From Quillaja saponaria (Eukaryota > Streptophyta > Magnoliopsida > Fabales > Quillajaceae): DNA of 64,000 bases. Positions 31,561 to 42,999 of this stretch are shown here, one piece after another. The notes beneath the pieces were generated by a model. That model had not been told where the DNA came from. It did no database searches and saw only the letters and a program-made list of their open reading frames with translations. A program made the translations under genes and the position numbers. How positions within the stretch are numbered: the stretch's first letter is position 1; each line of letters begins with the position of its first letter. The DNA lies in assembly GCA_029379385.1 (NCBI GenBank), contig CM055618.1:3296134-3360133 (forward strand). The letters are read 5' to 3'.

Positions 31561-32616
31561 CCTATCTTGGCTACACTAAGGTATAAAGATATATTTCTAT
31601 CTTACAGATGAATCAAATTCAAACAATCATGTGAATGAATTCAAACAAGTACTATTTCTATCAAGACTAAATCTAAATTTCATTTGTCAAGGTTTCTTTA
31701 GTTTACCAATTCAATCTAATAGATGAACAGTCAATTAGAAGCATTAAGCATGAAAAGAAATAAATAACTCATATACTAAACCCTATGATTAAATAAATAA
31801 AACTAATTCAAGCTATATGTTGAGTTCTAGTCATAATCCTAAAAAGTAATATACTCATGCTATTTAGTGTAAACATAGATTCAATTAAAGAAAGCATCAA
31901 GCCAATACAATAAAAGTAAAGAAGGGGGTAGAATAATAGAAAATCAGAAGTTTGTTGGTCTTCAATCTTCAATCATCCATGCTCCTCTTACTTCTTTGCA
32001 TTCCTGGTTGCCCCCTAAATCTTCCAAGGTTTCTTAGTTAACTTGTGTTCCTTGAATCCCCAAGTATTCCCTTTTAAATAGGCTTCAAAACCCTTATTTT
32101 AAGTTCAATTTGGAGTAGGAAATCGAGCCAGTGCCATGCCCATGCTTTTCGAGTGCCATGGCCTTGAAATAAAATAAAATAAAATTGGATGTTGTCATCA
32201 CGCTGGGTACCGTGGCACCCATTGCACTGTCTTGGGTGCTACAGTGCTCTTTTTGCCCATTATGCACCCATTGCTTTGGCAGCTTAGTTGTTTTGTGATT
32301 TTTGGGTGCTACAATGCTGTTTTCTATGGTTGTGAAGCCCGATGCATAGGAAATCTAGATTCCCTTCTAATTTGACTTCAAATGGGTGTTCTTTATGCAT
32401 TAAACCTTCAAAATACTCAACTAAGTTAAGAATGAATGAAACTCTTATTAAAAGCCTAAACCCTAACCAAAATCAATTAGGATTCAACATCTTAATATGA
32501 TAAGGACTCAACTAGGAATTAAACTAAAAACTAAGCAAAATCAAAGTAAAACTCAAGAACATAGCTAAATAAATAATTAAAAGAATATTTAATAAGTCTG
32601 TTACAAAATCTTATCA
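31561..32616 (-). mobile_element. Athila-type LTR, 5'-truncated (array LTR 1)
   Basis: Begins abruptly within the LTR at TATCTTGGCTACACTAAGGTAT (compare GGCTACACAAGGTATATAGG at 41001 and 57169) and ends ...AAAATCTTATCA at 32616, the LTR end seen in all family members. It includes the GCC/GTGCCATG-rich middle at 32120-32340. Next comes a polypurine-tract complement, so this is a 3' LTR in minus orientation. Confidence 0.75.
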
Positions 32617-32726
32617 CACCCTCAAACATAAGATTTTGCTAATCCTCGAGCATAAGAATAAACTAAAAACACAAATGAAAATGAATAGCCAAAGATGCAT
32701 TACACTAGAATAATGATATCTCTAAC
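32617..32726 (-). mobile_element. Internal stub with polypurine tract
   Basis: CACCCTCAAACATAAGATTTTGC is the complement of a polypurine tract and the first internal bases of an Athila-type element (compare CACCCCCAAACTTAAG at 33359). Only 110 bp remain before the next LTR starts at 32727. Confidence 0.65.
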
Positions 32727-33358
32727 TGTTCTTGAGTTTACCTATAGTTTACGTATCGTTAACAAGTAATAAAGTGATAGAGTAGAGTATCATTACCACG
32801 AGAAATTATCTAACAATGTTAAGTACTTAAATTAACCAATCTTTACTTTATCCAAACAATGATCTTTGGAATGAATAATTAAACTATCTAAACAAATGAA
32901 TTGGAAAAAATATATATAATGAGATGAGTCAGATCAATTTCTCTCACACTTGATTTAACTTGCATGATCCTATCTTGCTTAGATTCATGGTATTATGGTA
33001 TTAACCAATGATTCTAATTCAATTATAAATATCTTTCGAATTGCTTATAATTATACATTGATTAACCAATTCACTATATGTCTATGAGAATTGAATAAAC
33101 AAGATTCATTAAGACAAAACGTAAATCAATTAGGATTAAAACTCTTATTTGAAAGCCTTAAATCTTCAAAATACATAACCAAAATCAATTAGGATTAAAA
33201 CTCTTATTTGAAAGCTAAAACCTAAGTAAAAACAACTAAAACATGAAATCTTAATACAAAACACAATAAACTAACCAAATTGTTAATTCACAGCTCAAGA
33301 ACATAGCTAAATTGAATACATAATGAGATGTAATATAAGTTCTTTTGATAACTTATCA
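32727..33358 (-). mobile_element. Athila-type LTR, internally deleted (array LTR 2)
   Basis: Starts TGTTCTTGAGTTTACC, has the family's AACAAGTAATAAAGTGATA(G/T)AGTAGAGTATCATT near its left end, and ends GATAACTTATCA at 33358. At 632 bp it lacks about half the length of LTR 3 (1313 bp): the middle with GC-rich words is gone. Confidence 0.75.
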
Positions 33359-35222
33359 CACCCCCAAACTTAAGATTTTACTGGTCCTCTAGCAAAAGAG
33401 AAAAAAAAACACACAATAAATGACATGTCTAAAGATGCATTATACAACATGATGATATCCAGGTATCATTCAAACTCATGCAAGCATAATTTTTAAATGG
33501 ATTTCTAGTGTGTGTTTGCATGATCTCTTTACTTTGAATTGTATGCAATCTGAATAAGTTTATGTCTATTAAACCAATTTAGTATTCAAACCCCATAAGT
33601 TTGCTTTTCAACTCTCTCTCCACCAATGTAATCTCAACTAAGTCAAGTATTAATAGGACTTTATAAGCTTGTAATGTAGGCTTAGGGTAATAGTATGATA
33701 AGCTCTTTTTACCATCCAAGATATACCCCTCATATTTGTTCTTTTTCTTTTCACCACTTCATGTATTTTTCTATTTTGCTTAGTTCTTTCTTTTTGCCTT
33801 TTTTCAACTCCTGTTACACCCTAAACGTATTTCTTTTCATTATGATTATAAGGGTGATCAAGAGGCACAATTATAACTCCAAACTTTTATAACTCCAACC
33901 TTTCCTCCTTTTCTTATAACATAGCTTAATATATACATAGAATGATCAATATGCCCAAGAAAGAGGGTTAAAATTTGAATTTAAAAGAATGGTTGGGCAA
34001 AAATTTTGTGGGTGTCAAAGAAAAGATAATATAGGCTTAATAAGGTAACTAGGGATATAATATAAAACATGATCAGCTTAAAAAGGCTCAAACGATTCAA
34101 AGATGGCCTAAATCATGTTTCTAACTTTGTTTTGTTTAGGATTTCACCTCAAGAGAGAATCAAACAAATTCTAGGGCTCTAAACCAAACGTGGACATGTT
34201 AAACATAAACCGTGTCTAAATAAGAAACATAATCCTAATAAAGAGATTAAGTGCTCAATGAATATTGGAAATCATATCCTACAATGCTACTAACTCAATA
34301 ATTCAACACAAGTGTCAAGATTACATTATAACCAAATTCTAATCATAGGATAGGGGAATTTCATCAAAATAGCATAATAGCAATCTTAACTAGTCAACTC
34401 ACTAAAGCATGACACACTTAAACATGAACAACATACATCACTCTCAAACTTAAAACATAACAAACCATAAACATAAAATATGTAAAACATACTCCCTTAT
34501 TTTTGGTTAATGTGATGCATTTTTCACACATACAAAACAGAACACTGAAAATTAAATTACTCTAACAAAATTATAACAACTTCAAAATTAAAAAGAAAGA
34601 GTTTAGAAAGCTTGGGTTACCTTCTAAGAAGCGCTTGTTTTATAGTCCTTGGCTTTGCCGTGCTTCTAAACAAGTGGCATTTGCCTATAAAATGTGTCAT
34701 ATGAACACTATATATGAGTCTTGATTTAGTATGCCCTTAAGCTTGCCAAGATTCAAAAGTAGTTAGAATGTACACTCAAAATCACTTGGCCCTAAAATTC
34801 TTGCTTGGTATTTACAGAGGTATAATGCCAAGGTAGGTGGTGAAGGAGTTGGCAACATAGGATCTTCATAGATGTAAAATTCAGTGGCTGTTATAGGCTC
34901 AAGACTTTGTGGTTTTTCTTCAATGATTAAGTCTTGAGTTGCCTCCTTGCTATGAGAGTCTTCTTCAATAACTAATTGAGATTCAATAATTTGGTCATCT
35001 TAGATGTTGTTATGGAATTCTTCTTCTATGACCAAATTCTGTTTAACAGGTTGGGCACCATGGATTTCTTCATGTAATTCATCTTCTATGAAGTGAGAAT
35101 ACATGGTGAAATAGAATTTTGTACCTATTATTGAGACATCTCTACAGGCTCCTCACATGGTGTAAACTAACACTCACTTGGTGTAGACTTACTCAGTGAA
35201 TATGCTAGGATGATCCAACAAC

Positions 35223-35408
35223 TCATAAGCTTTGTTCTATGCTAAGATCCATGAAGTCTCCACCAGCTAGAATATTCACCATTTTCTGTGACCTCTCAGG
35301 CAAACCATTGTAAAATGTATGGAGTTGGAGCAAATTTGGTAAACTATGAGTTGGACATATTCTTAGCAGATGGTTGAACCTCTTACAAGTCTTTTGGAAT
35401 GATTCCAA
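35223..35408 (-). pseudogene. Gag fragment
   Basis: A short frame beginning MESFQKTCKRFNHLLRICP and reading on through LHTFYNGLPERSQKMVN, a piece of the gag domain of the Athila/Tat type (usual form ESFYEAWERFKDLLRKCPHHGIPHWLQLQTFYNGL). It is the only protein-coding relic between PBS and post-pol region in this copy. Confidence 0.7.
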
Positions 35409-35579
35409 GTCATCTTGAGCAAAACATGTGAGGTTGAAATATTATGCATAGAATTCCATTGTACTTCACAAAACAAACAAAATTAATAATTACATAAAAA
35501 ATAAAAATAAAACAGAAAAAAATGTCTGAATTAAAACTAGAATTGACTGGTATTAATATTAACATATATTAGAATAATT

Positions 35580-35596
35580 CCCCGGCAACAACACCA
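35580..35596 (-). other. Athila primer-binding site (tRNA-Asp type)
   Basis: CCCCGGCAACAACACCA on the plus strand matches the tRNA-Asp 3' end at 14 of 17 positions, followed by AAAACTTA and the LTR. Confidence 0.8.
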
Positions 35597-35605
35597 AAAA
35601 CTTAT

Positions 35606-36918
35606 TGTTGATTTTACCACTGAAGTATACGTATTGTTAACAAGTAATAAAGTGATATAGTAGAGTATCATTCCTACAAGGAATTATCTAACAATGTTAA
35701 GCACAAAAATTGACTAATCCTAACTTTGTCCAAACATTGAACTTTTGAATGATTAATTAAACTATCTAAACAAATGAATTGGAAAATATAAATATATAAT
35801 GAAATGAGTCTAGGATCACAATTTTCTTAACCAAGGATTCTAATTCAATTATAAGTATATTTCGAAATTGCTTATAGTCATACAATTGATTAACCAATTC
35901 ACTATATGTCTATGAGAATTGAATTAAACAAGATTTATTAAAACAAAAATTCATTTGGTTATACATGGCATATGGGTATATGTCTATCTTATATACAAAT
36001 CAAATCCAACCATTCAAGTGAATGAATTCAAACAAGTATTATATCATTCAAGGATAATTTAGATTTCCTTTCTCAAGGTTCCTCTAAATTTCCACATCAA
36101 TCTAATTGAAGATCAATTAATTAGAAGTAATAAACATAGAATGATACAACTAACATAAATACCAGACATCATAAGCAATCCATAGATAAAATAAAATCAA
36201 ATTACGTATGAGTTCCATTGTAGTCCTAGAACAAGGGAGTTAGTTCATCTACAGAAATTGATCATGGCTAGAGCTAAACATATCATCAATACAACATAAG
36301 GAACAAAGAAGAATGGAAAAAATGGATAAAACTCATAAAGGTCACTGCCAATCTTCAAGCTCGTTAGTTCTCTTCCTCCTCTAGCCTTCTTTGCCCTTAA
36401 AGCCTCTCTAAAGCTATAGAAATTTCATCCCAAACCCATCTCCCTTCTAACCTTTAACTTATATCCTTTATATAACCCTCAAAATGAGAAGTTTAGTGCA
36501 TTTCGAGCGAAACAAGGGCTGGAATATCAGGCTGGCACGTAGGAGCCAACTTTCTAGAACTGGGGCACCAAAGCTTACTGCCAGACAGGGTGGACAATGC
36601 CTCTTTAGTGTTGTAGCACCAATTTTCCATGGCCTAGGCACCCGGCGAGTTGAAATTTCATCCTTTATGCATTTGGTCTTCAAAATTGATCCTTAAAGCC
36701 TTAAACCTTCAAAATACATAACCGAAATCAATGAGGATTAAAACTTTTATTTGAAAGCTAAATCCTAAGCAAAAACAACTGAAACACGAAATCTTAATAC
36801 AAAACACAATAAACTACAAACTAAGCTAAAACTAACAAAATTGTAATGCAAAGCTCAAGAACATGGCTAAATTGAATGCATAATGAGATGTAATATAAGT
36901 TCTTTTGAGAACTTTTCA
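35606..36918 (-). mobile_element. Athila-type LTR shared by two internal regions (array LTR 3)
   Basis: TGTTGATTTTACC ... GAGAACTTTTCA. The PBS of the small element borders its left end, and on its right side the post-pol region of another element begins directly at 36919 (CCAACATGCTCTAAAAA, as at 60885). It therefore acts as 5' LTR for the left internal region and as 3' LTR for the right one. Confidence 0.75.
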
Positions 36919-37304
36919 CCAACATGCTCTAAAAAATTCACATAATCTTGACTAAATGTTAACCATAGGTATCATCCAACTTTATAATTTAAATTAAGAG
37001 AAAGCATCATTCTCAAATAGATTTCTAATGTGTGTGTGTCTATGATCTTTAAGTAAAGAAATGCATGCAATTAGGATAGGTTTATGTCTATGCAAAATCC
37101 ATCTCAGCACTCAAACCCCATTAGTTTGCTTTTCAATTTTCTCTCCAATAATGTAGACTATCACTAAGTCAGGGATTGATAAGTCTTTCTAAGCTTGTAA
37201 TTTAGGTTAGGGTAATGATATGATGAAGGAAATCTATTAGGATCGAGTTACCCTAAGCACATAGATCACTTTAGCTATATCCTTGAAGAGTTTTTTTGTA
37301 CATC

Positions 37305-37850
37305 CTACGCAAACTTGTACTTTCGACTTCCTTTTTTCATTTGTTTACCACTTTTCATATTTTCTACTTTTCTCTTGCTTTTGAAGGCACAAATATATTT
37401 ATCTATAACCAAACCTGTACTTTTGTCTTCCTCTTTTCTTTTAAGCACGCATTTTAAATTATGGAGACAACTATCAAAAGAATCCCCAAAAACAAAAAAA
37501 TCATTTATGAACACCTCAGACTAAACTCTACAATGTCAGTAAAAATAGCCATCATGCATCTTTGAAAAAGTAGCAAATGCATTACAAAGACCAAAAGACA
37601 TCTTTTTAAAGGAGAAGGTGCCATAGGGACAAGTAAAAGTGGTATTTTCTTGGTCCTCCAAGGCTATAGTTATTTGGTTATACCGTGAACAACCGTCTAA
37701 GAAACAGTAAAATTGCTTACTTGCCAACCGATCAAGCATTTGATCAATAAAAGGAAAAGGAAAGTGGTCTTTTCTTGTGGCCTTGTTGAGCTTACTGTAG
37801 TCCATGCATACATGCTATCCGGTCATAATTCTTGTAGGGATGAGTTCATT
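37305..37850 (-). pseudogene. Gypsy reverse transcriptase fragment
   Basis: Contains ELIPTRIMTG, a stop, then MDYSKLNKATRKDHFPFPFIDQ, FYCFLDGCSRYNQI, YGTFSFKKMSFGLCNAFATF, and after a frame break the piece FINDFFVFGDSFDSCLHNL. These are the fingers and palm of Athila-type RT (usual form YFLDGYSGYNQI...MPFGLCNAPATF...MDDFSVFG; the Asp pair reads Asn-Asp here). Frame breaks at about 37535 and the loss of the C-terminal half and RNase H show it is dead. Confidence 0.85.
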
Positions 37851-38690
37851 CTTGGTGTTAGTCACAAATGTCATCCTTCTTTTCTTTGGTATGCACTGAA
37901 TTGGACTTACCCATGAGCTATCCGAGATGAGGTATATGATGCCAGCATCTAGCACTTTATTACTTCCTTCTTGACTACCTTTTTCATGATTGGATTGAGC
38001 TGCCTTTGATGTTCAATGGTAGGTTTATGATTGTCCTCCATCAAAATTTTATGCATGTAAAATGAAGGGCTTATGCCTTTGATGTCGGCTATGGTCCATC
38101 TTCCCTTCTTATGTTCTCTTAGTATATGAAGGAGTATCTCTTCCTACATATTAGTAAGAGCAGAAAAAATAATAATAGGTAAAGTAGATGATGGACTAAT
38201 AAAAGCATACCTTAAGTTGTGATGGCAACGACTTTAACTCCAATATAGGTGGCTCATCAATAAAGGGCTTGGAAGCATAAGGTGTGGAAGTTGAAATGTC
38301 AAGAGATTCAAACTTAATGTTTAGTCTCACTATGAAAGGTGAAGTATCTAATAGTTTCATGCACTCAACAAAATCATTTATTATTACTGGAAATTATAGG
38401 TGTTTCAAGAGGGTCAATAGGATAATTATCTAAAAATAATTCTTGAGTTATTTCATCCACCATATCAAAAGTAAAACATTCTTTATGGTCTGATGGAACT
38501 TTCATAACATTAAAAATATTAAATGTTACCTATTGGTCTTGAACCGTTATGGTAAGATCACCTTTTTGCATATCAATTAAGGTTCTACTTGTAGCTAAGA
38601 AGGGTATTCCAAGAATGACAGGGATTTCCCTATCTTCTTCCATATTAAGCACAATAAAATTAGCAGGAAAAATCAATTTATTGACTTTAA
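37851..38690 (-). other. Protease-RT linker, decayed
   Basis: Co-linear with 9166-9898 of the other Athila copy (shared words such as TCATGCACTCAACAAA/TCATACACTCCACAAA). No intact frame. Confidence 0.5.
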
Positions 38691-38990
38691 CTAACACCCT
38701 CTACTATTTTCCTTGGATAGATTAAAGACCTTATCAACTAGTTGCAATGTAACTGATGTAAGCTTAACTTCCCCCAAACCTAAATTTTGATATATAGAGA
38801 AAGGCATTAAATTAATACTAGCTCCTAGATCACATAAAGCCTTACCAAAAAATTGAGTACCAATAGTACAAAGGATAGTAAAACTACACAGATCATTTAT
38901 CTTTGGTAGGAGTTTCTTTTGTAGTATAGCACTACATTCTTTAATGAGAGTAACGGTTTCATACTCACCTAACCTCCTCTTTTTAGACAA
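38691..38990 (-). pseudogene. Gypsy aspartic protease fragment
   Basis: MSKKRRLGEYETVTLIKEC, then FGKALCDLGASINLMPFSIY: the same retropepsin core as at 9899-10315. The last part diverges after VDKVFNLSKEN because of an insertion or deletion, so the C-terminal end of the domain is out of frame (KEIPVIL-like words are present further left, near 38615). Confidence 0.85.
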
Positions 38991-39829
38991 AATGTACTAC
39001 ATAAACTTGACATAGCTTGGCATTTGTTCTAAAGCTTTAGTAAATGCAATGTTGATGTGGAGCTTTTTGAACACTTCTAGGAATTTTTGGAATTGCTTAT
39101 CAAGATTCTTCTTTTGGAATCTTTGAGGAAAATGTAGTGGAGGAGTAGGCACAGTAGATTCATTGGTTTAATCTTTTTCCTCTTTCTTTTCAATTAGAGT
39201 ATCTATTTCAATCGGTTTATTGACAACTTTAGCTTGTTTATTTGACTCCTCAACTGTCTTACCACTTCTAAAGGTGATTACCTTGCATTGCTTTTTATCA
39301 ATCCTTAGATTAGGCTCGGTGTCACTAGGGAAGGCACCTTGAGGTCTATTTGTTAGGGCATTGATCAGCTAGCCTATTTATGTCTCAAGAGCTCTTAAAG
39401 AAGCCGCTTGACTTTAGATCACTAAATCAGTCCTAGACATGCATTGTTATGAACATGTCCTCCAAGGATAACTTTTTCTCAAGTGCAGCCACTGGTTTTG
39501 CTTGAGGTTGAAAACCGGAGGTAGTTAGGCTTTATAGTATTTAAAGTCTCTTGATTGTTTCAACTAAAATTAGGTTTCTTTATCACTAGTTATAAGTGTT
39601 GGAGAAAGGGTTGTTTTGTCTGTTAGAATTGTCCATATATTGCACTGCTTTGGTGTTTAGGCATTGGTCACTAGTATGACCATCTCCATATATTTTGCAA
39701 GCCATAACTTGATTCTTGATTACCGAAATCCCAAGAGTATCAAATCTTTTAGCTAGACCAGCCACTTGTGTCGTTAAAGCAGTAAGGGGGTCTAACTTAT
39801 GTACCCTCAGCTACTTTGTGAGTTACAAG
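38991..39829 (-). other. Gag-protease spacer, decayed
   Basis: Counterpart of 10316-11025. No intact frame or motif. Confidence 0.4.
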
Positions 39830-40590
39830 TCACTTAGATGGCCATTGATAATTGTTTGAGGCTATTGCTTCTAACAGTTCATATGCTTCGTCAATGGACT
39901 TGCCTATTAATGTACTGCCAGCTACGACATCAATGATGGTTCTTGTTTGGCTAACCAAAGCATTGTAGAAGGTTTGGACTTGTAGCCACTTTGGAATGCC
40001 GTGGGAGCACTGTCTTAATAAGTCTTTGTATCTTTCCCATGCTTCATAGAGAGATTCTTGGTATTGTTGCATGAATGAGGTGATTTCATTCCGCAACTTA
40101 GCTATTTTGGTTGGTGGAAAGAATTTTACCAAGAACTTTTGAGCCAAGTCCATCCATGTAGTGATGGAGTGGGATGACAAGGAGTACAACCAACTTCTTG
40201 CCTTATCTTGGAGTGAGAAAGAGAAAAGCCTTAGACGAATGACATCATCAGAAACGCCATTGCACTTGAAAGTGTCGTACAACTTTAAGAACATCACTAG
40301 ATGGGCATTCAGATCATCATTTAGGAAGCCAGCAAATTGCGCTAATTGTTAGATCATTTGAATCTGGCCGGGCTTAATTTCAAAGTTATTAGCTTAAATT
40401 GCAGGCCGTTGGATGCTTGAATAAAGGCCTTCCATTAAGGGGATAACATAGTCCCTAGGCCTTAGGCTCTTATTTGTCAGCCATTGCAAGATTTTTCAAA
40501 GTAGCTTGTTGGTTCTCCTTTCTAAGTCTTCAAATTGTCTTTTCGATCTTGGGATCAAAATGAACGACTTCCAAACTACGAGTTCTTCGC
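39830..40590 (-). pseudogene. Gypsy gag polyprotein remnant (best preserved copy)
   Basis: The open part 39830-40297 (155 residues) spans the retrotransposon gag domain: MMFLKLYDTFKCNGVSDDVI, LRLFSFSLQDKARSWLYSL, WMDLAQKFLVKFFPPTKIAKL, SLYEAWERYKDLLRQC, HGIPKWLQVQTFYNAL and EAYELLEAIASNNYQWPS. The gag N-terminus, with RRTRSLEVVHFDPKIEKTI, lies out of frame at about 40530-40590. Closest to the gag at 11026-11914. Confidence 0.85.
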
Positions 40591-40670
40591 ATAAACTTGA
40601 AACAAAAAAGAAAAAAACCTAAACTAAAACTAGAACTGGCTGGTATTAATATAACAAAAATAGAATAATT

Positions 40671-40687
40671 CCTCGATAACGGCGCCA
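40671..40687 (-). other. Athila primer-binding site (tRNA-Asp type)
   Basis: CCTCGATAACGGCGCCA on the plus strand matches the tRNA-Asp 3' end at 14 of 17 positions and lies 6 bp from the LTR start TGTTGTGAAG. Confidence 0.85.
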
Positions 40688-40693
40688 AAAACA

Positions 40694-42105
40694 TGTTGTG
40701 AAGAATACTATGCAAGCACACATATCATTTAAACAAGTAATAAAGGGTAAGTTAAGTATTGTTCCCAAGAGGAATTAATTCTATCAAGCCAAGCACTAAA
40801 ATTTACTAACCCAAACTTTATCCAGACAATTGAAAATTTGAGATTGCTAACTATGATTAAACTAAAGCAAGTAAGTAAAATGATTGAACTTAAGATTATG
40901 TAGAGAAAACCTGGGATGATAATTTCCCTTACATTTCAATCAATTCACTATATGTCTATAAAAATTGAATCAAGTAAGGTTTATTAAGAACAAACCTACT
41001 TTGGCTCCACAAGGTATATAGGTATATGTCTATCTTACATACGAAACAAATTCAAACATGTGTTACATCATTCAATGCTAACCTAGATTTCCTTTGTCAA
41101 TGTTCTTCTAGATTACCAAATTTATCTAATTGGTGTTCAAGCAATTAGAAGCAATGAACATAGAATGACATAAATAATAATAATATCATATCCCTAAGCA
41201 ATCCATAGATAAAATTAAATTAAACTACATGTGAGTTCCATCGTAATCCTAGGAAAAAGGACTTAGTTCATGCTACTAGATGCAAACATGACTATATAGC
41301 TAAGCAAAATGTTAAGAACATACAAATAAACTAAAAGGAAAGAAGGAATAAGAAAAAAACTAGGAAGATGTCTGTCTCCAAGCTTTTCAAAATCCCTTAC
41401 TTCTTTAGCTCCAAGCACTCTCAATCACTTCTATATCTCCAGAAATCCCTTGCTCAATTGTGTGTTTAGAATCCTCAAGCCCTTTCTCTTTATAGGCTTA
41501 AAAAATCATTAGTTACAATCCAATTCAGAGTAGGTTTATCGGGACAGTGCCCCAGCTAGGACTTTCTAATGCCCCAGCACTAATTTTTTGACGAAACATG
41601 AGTCTTTGTACAACTTTGAGAGTCCCAACATGAGGGCTAGCATTCCTATGCCAGGGCCAGTGCCAGTGCCCCAGCGCCCACTTCCTGGTGCCTAGGTGCC
41701 ATAGCCTCTAACTTTGTAATTTTTGGCCAAGAGAAGGCGGCCCATCATCCACTTTCTGGCGCCCCTAATGCCAGACACCTCTAGTTGAGCTTTTTCAATG
41801 TTACAGCCTTGGTTTTTCATGGCCTAAGTGTCTGACAAGCTGAAATCTTATTCCTTGAGCAATTGGTCTTCAAAAAGGACTTCTTGAAGCTTGTACCTTC
41901 AAAACACACAGCCAAAGTTTAATAAGAATGAAACTCTTATTTAAAAAGATAATTTCTTAGCAATAATAACTAAAAACATGACATTTTAATGTAATATAAA
42001 TTAATCTACAAACTAAGCTAAAACTAAACAATTCGTAATGCAAAACTTAAGAACCTAGCTATAATGAATGCAAAATGTGATGTAAGTTATGTCATGAACT
42101 TATCA
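40694..42105 (-). mobile_element. Athila-type LTR (array LTR 4)
   Basis: TGTTGTGAAGAATACTATGC ... GTCATGAACTTATCA; 1412 bp, the longest LTR of this subfamily here. Its closest relative in the window is the plus-strand solo LTR at 48424-49866 (same ends in reverse: TAATAAG...GCGTAGTATTTTTCACAACA). The middle has GTGCC/CCCAG-type GC-rich words at 41545-41780. Confidence 0.8.
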
Positions 42106-42203
42106 AAATAAAGGAGTGAGAAGCTCTAATGTCAAACAAAGCTACAACATCTTAACTAGCTAACTTGCACTTGCCTAAAATGACAGTCTCATCTTCTTGA
42201 GCC

Positions 42204-42990
42204 TCATTCTGATTCAAAAAGAACACTCTGCTGCCACTGGTTTCTTAGGGGCTTTCTAATTTCCCAAGTCAGGAAAAAACCTGGCCATATGACATTCTCT
42301 CCCACAGTTAAAGCACTTTTTACTCTCCATTTGACATGGCCTATTCCCATGGAATCTTCCACATTTCTCACACTGCTCTTCATCTCTAGACTATCCCCGA
42401 ACTTGTTTGCCTTTATTTTTCCACTGATTTTGTTTCTTACCCCTGGCTCTAGTTGCTTTCTTGTTACTTTTATTCTTTTCTTTTTCCCTAAACCTCTTGG
42501 AGTTTTCATACCTTCTCTTCCTCTCTGCCTCTTCTTCTATAAAAATCTACTCATAAATCTTATTATTTCCTACCAGCTGAGCAAAGTTATCTATCTCTAA
42601 AGTGGCCACCCTTGCCTCTCACATTTAGATTCAAGCCATTTTAAAACTTGTCTTCCTTCCATCTATCATCATAATTGGTCTGCAAATAGGTTGAAAACTT
42701 AGATAGTTCCTCAAACTTAGTTTCAAACTCAACTACACTCATACTCCCTTGCTTAAGTTTGTTGAACTTAGCTTCAAGGTCCTGCTTGACACTTTCAAGG
42801 AAGTATTTCCTATGAAAGGCTGCCTTGAAGTTTTTCCAAGTCAAATCTACTCCCCTTGCCATCAAGAGCCTCTTAGTACTCTACCACCAATATTCAGCCT
42901 CCCCTTCTAACATATACACAACCAAGATTAGCTTGTTATCCTCCTCACAACTCATAACACTACAAATCTTCTCTAATGGTTATGCCATCT
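42204..42990 (-). pseudogene. Gypsy gag of another lineage, with two zinc knuckles
   Basis: At 42641-42865 a frame gives MMARGVDLTWKNFKAAFHRK, then YFLESVKQDLEAKFNKLKQG and SVVEFETKFEELSKF, typical of the gag domain of Tekay/CRM-like chromoviruses and unlike Athila gag. Nearer 42280-42375 the minus strand encodes CEKCGRFHGNRPC and CFNCGRECHMAR, two consecutive CCHC-type knuckles. The two are in different frames and the protein start is lost. It is sandwiched between two Athila LTRs. No protease or RT follows it (to the left), so only this gag scrap survives. Confidence 0.75.
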
Positions 42991-42999
42991 TGCAGCTAT

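Larger units (their letters stand above)
33359..35605 (-). mobile_element. Internal region of small Athila-type element
   Basis: Runs from a polypurine-tract complement (CACCCCCAAACTTAAG) to a tRNA-Asp-type PBS. The left part (33400-34600) is a non-coding 3' region shared with 60780-62000 (AAGGGTGATCAAGAGGCACAA, CTCAAGAGAGAAT(C/T)AAACAAATT). The 34615-34680 block matches 6640-6700. Pol is missing and only a short gag piece is left, so the element is non-autonomous by internal deletion. Confidence 0.75.
36919..40693 (-). mobile_element. Internal region of Athila-type element with gag, protease, RT
   Basis: Post-pol region (36919-37440), then, reading the minus strand from the right, gag, protease and RT, with RNase H and integrase missing: RT breaks off near 37440 where it joins the post-pol region. 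A tRNA-Asp-type PBS closes it at 40671-40687. The polypurine tract next to LTR 3 is also lost. Confidence 0.75.

Noticed and set aside
35606..42105. A CRISPR-like or other regularly spaced repeat array
   Set aside because: The recurring units are 0.6-1.4 kb LTRs with PBS and PPT, not short repeats with unique spacers. No short-repeat array exists anywhere in the window.
42289..42600. A plus-strand 103-residue hydrophobic protein
   Set aside because: Antisense shadow of the Cys/Lys-rich zinc-knuckle gag region on the minus strand.
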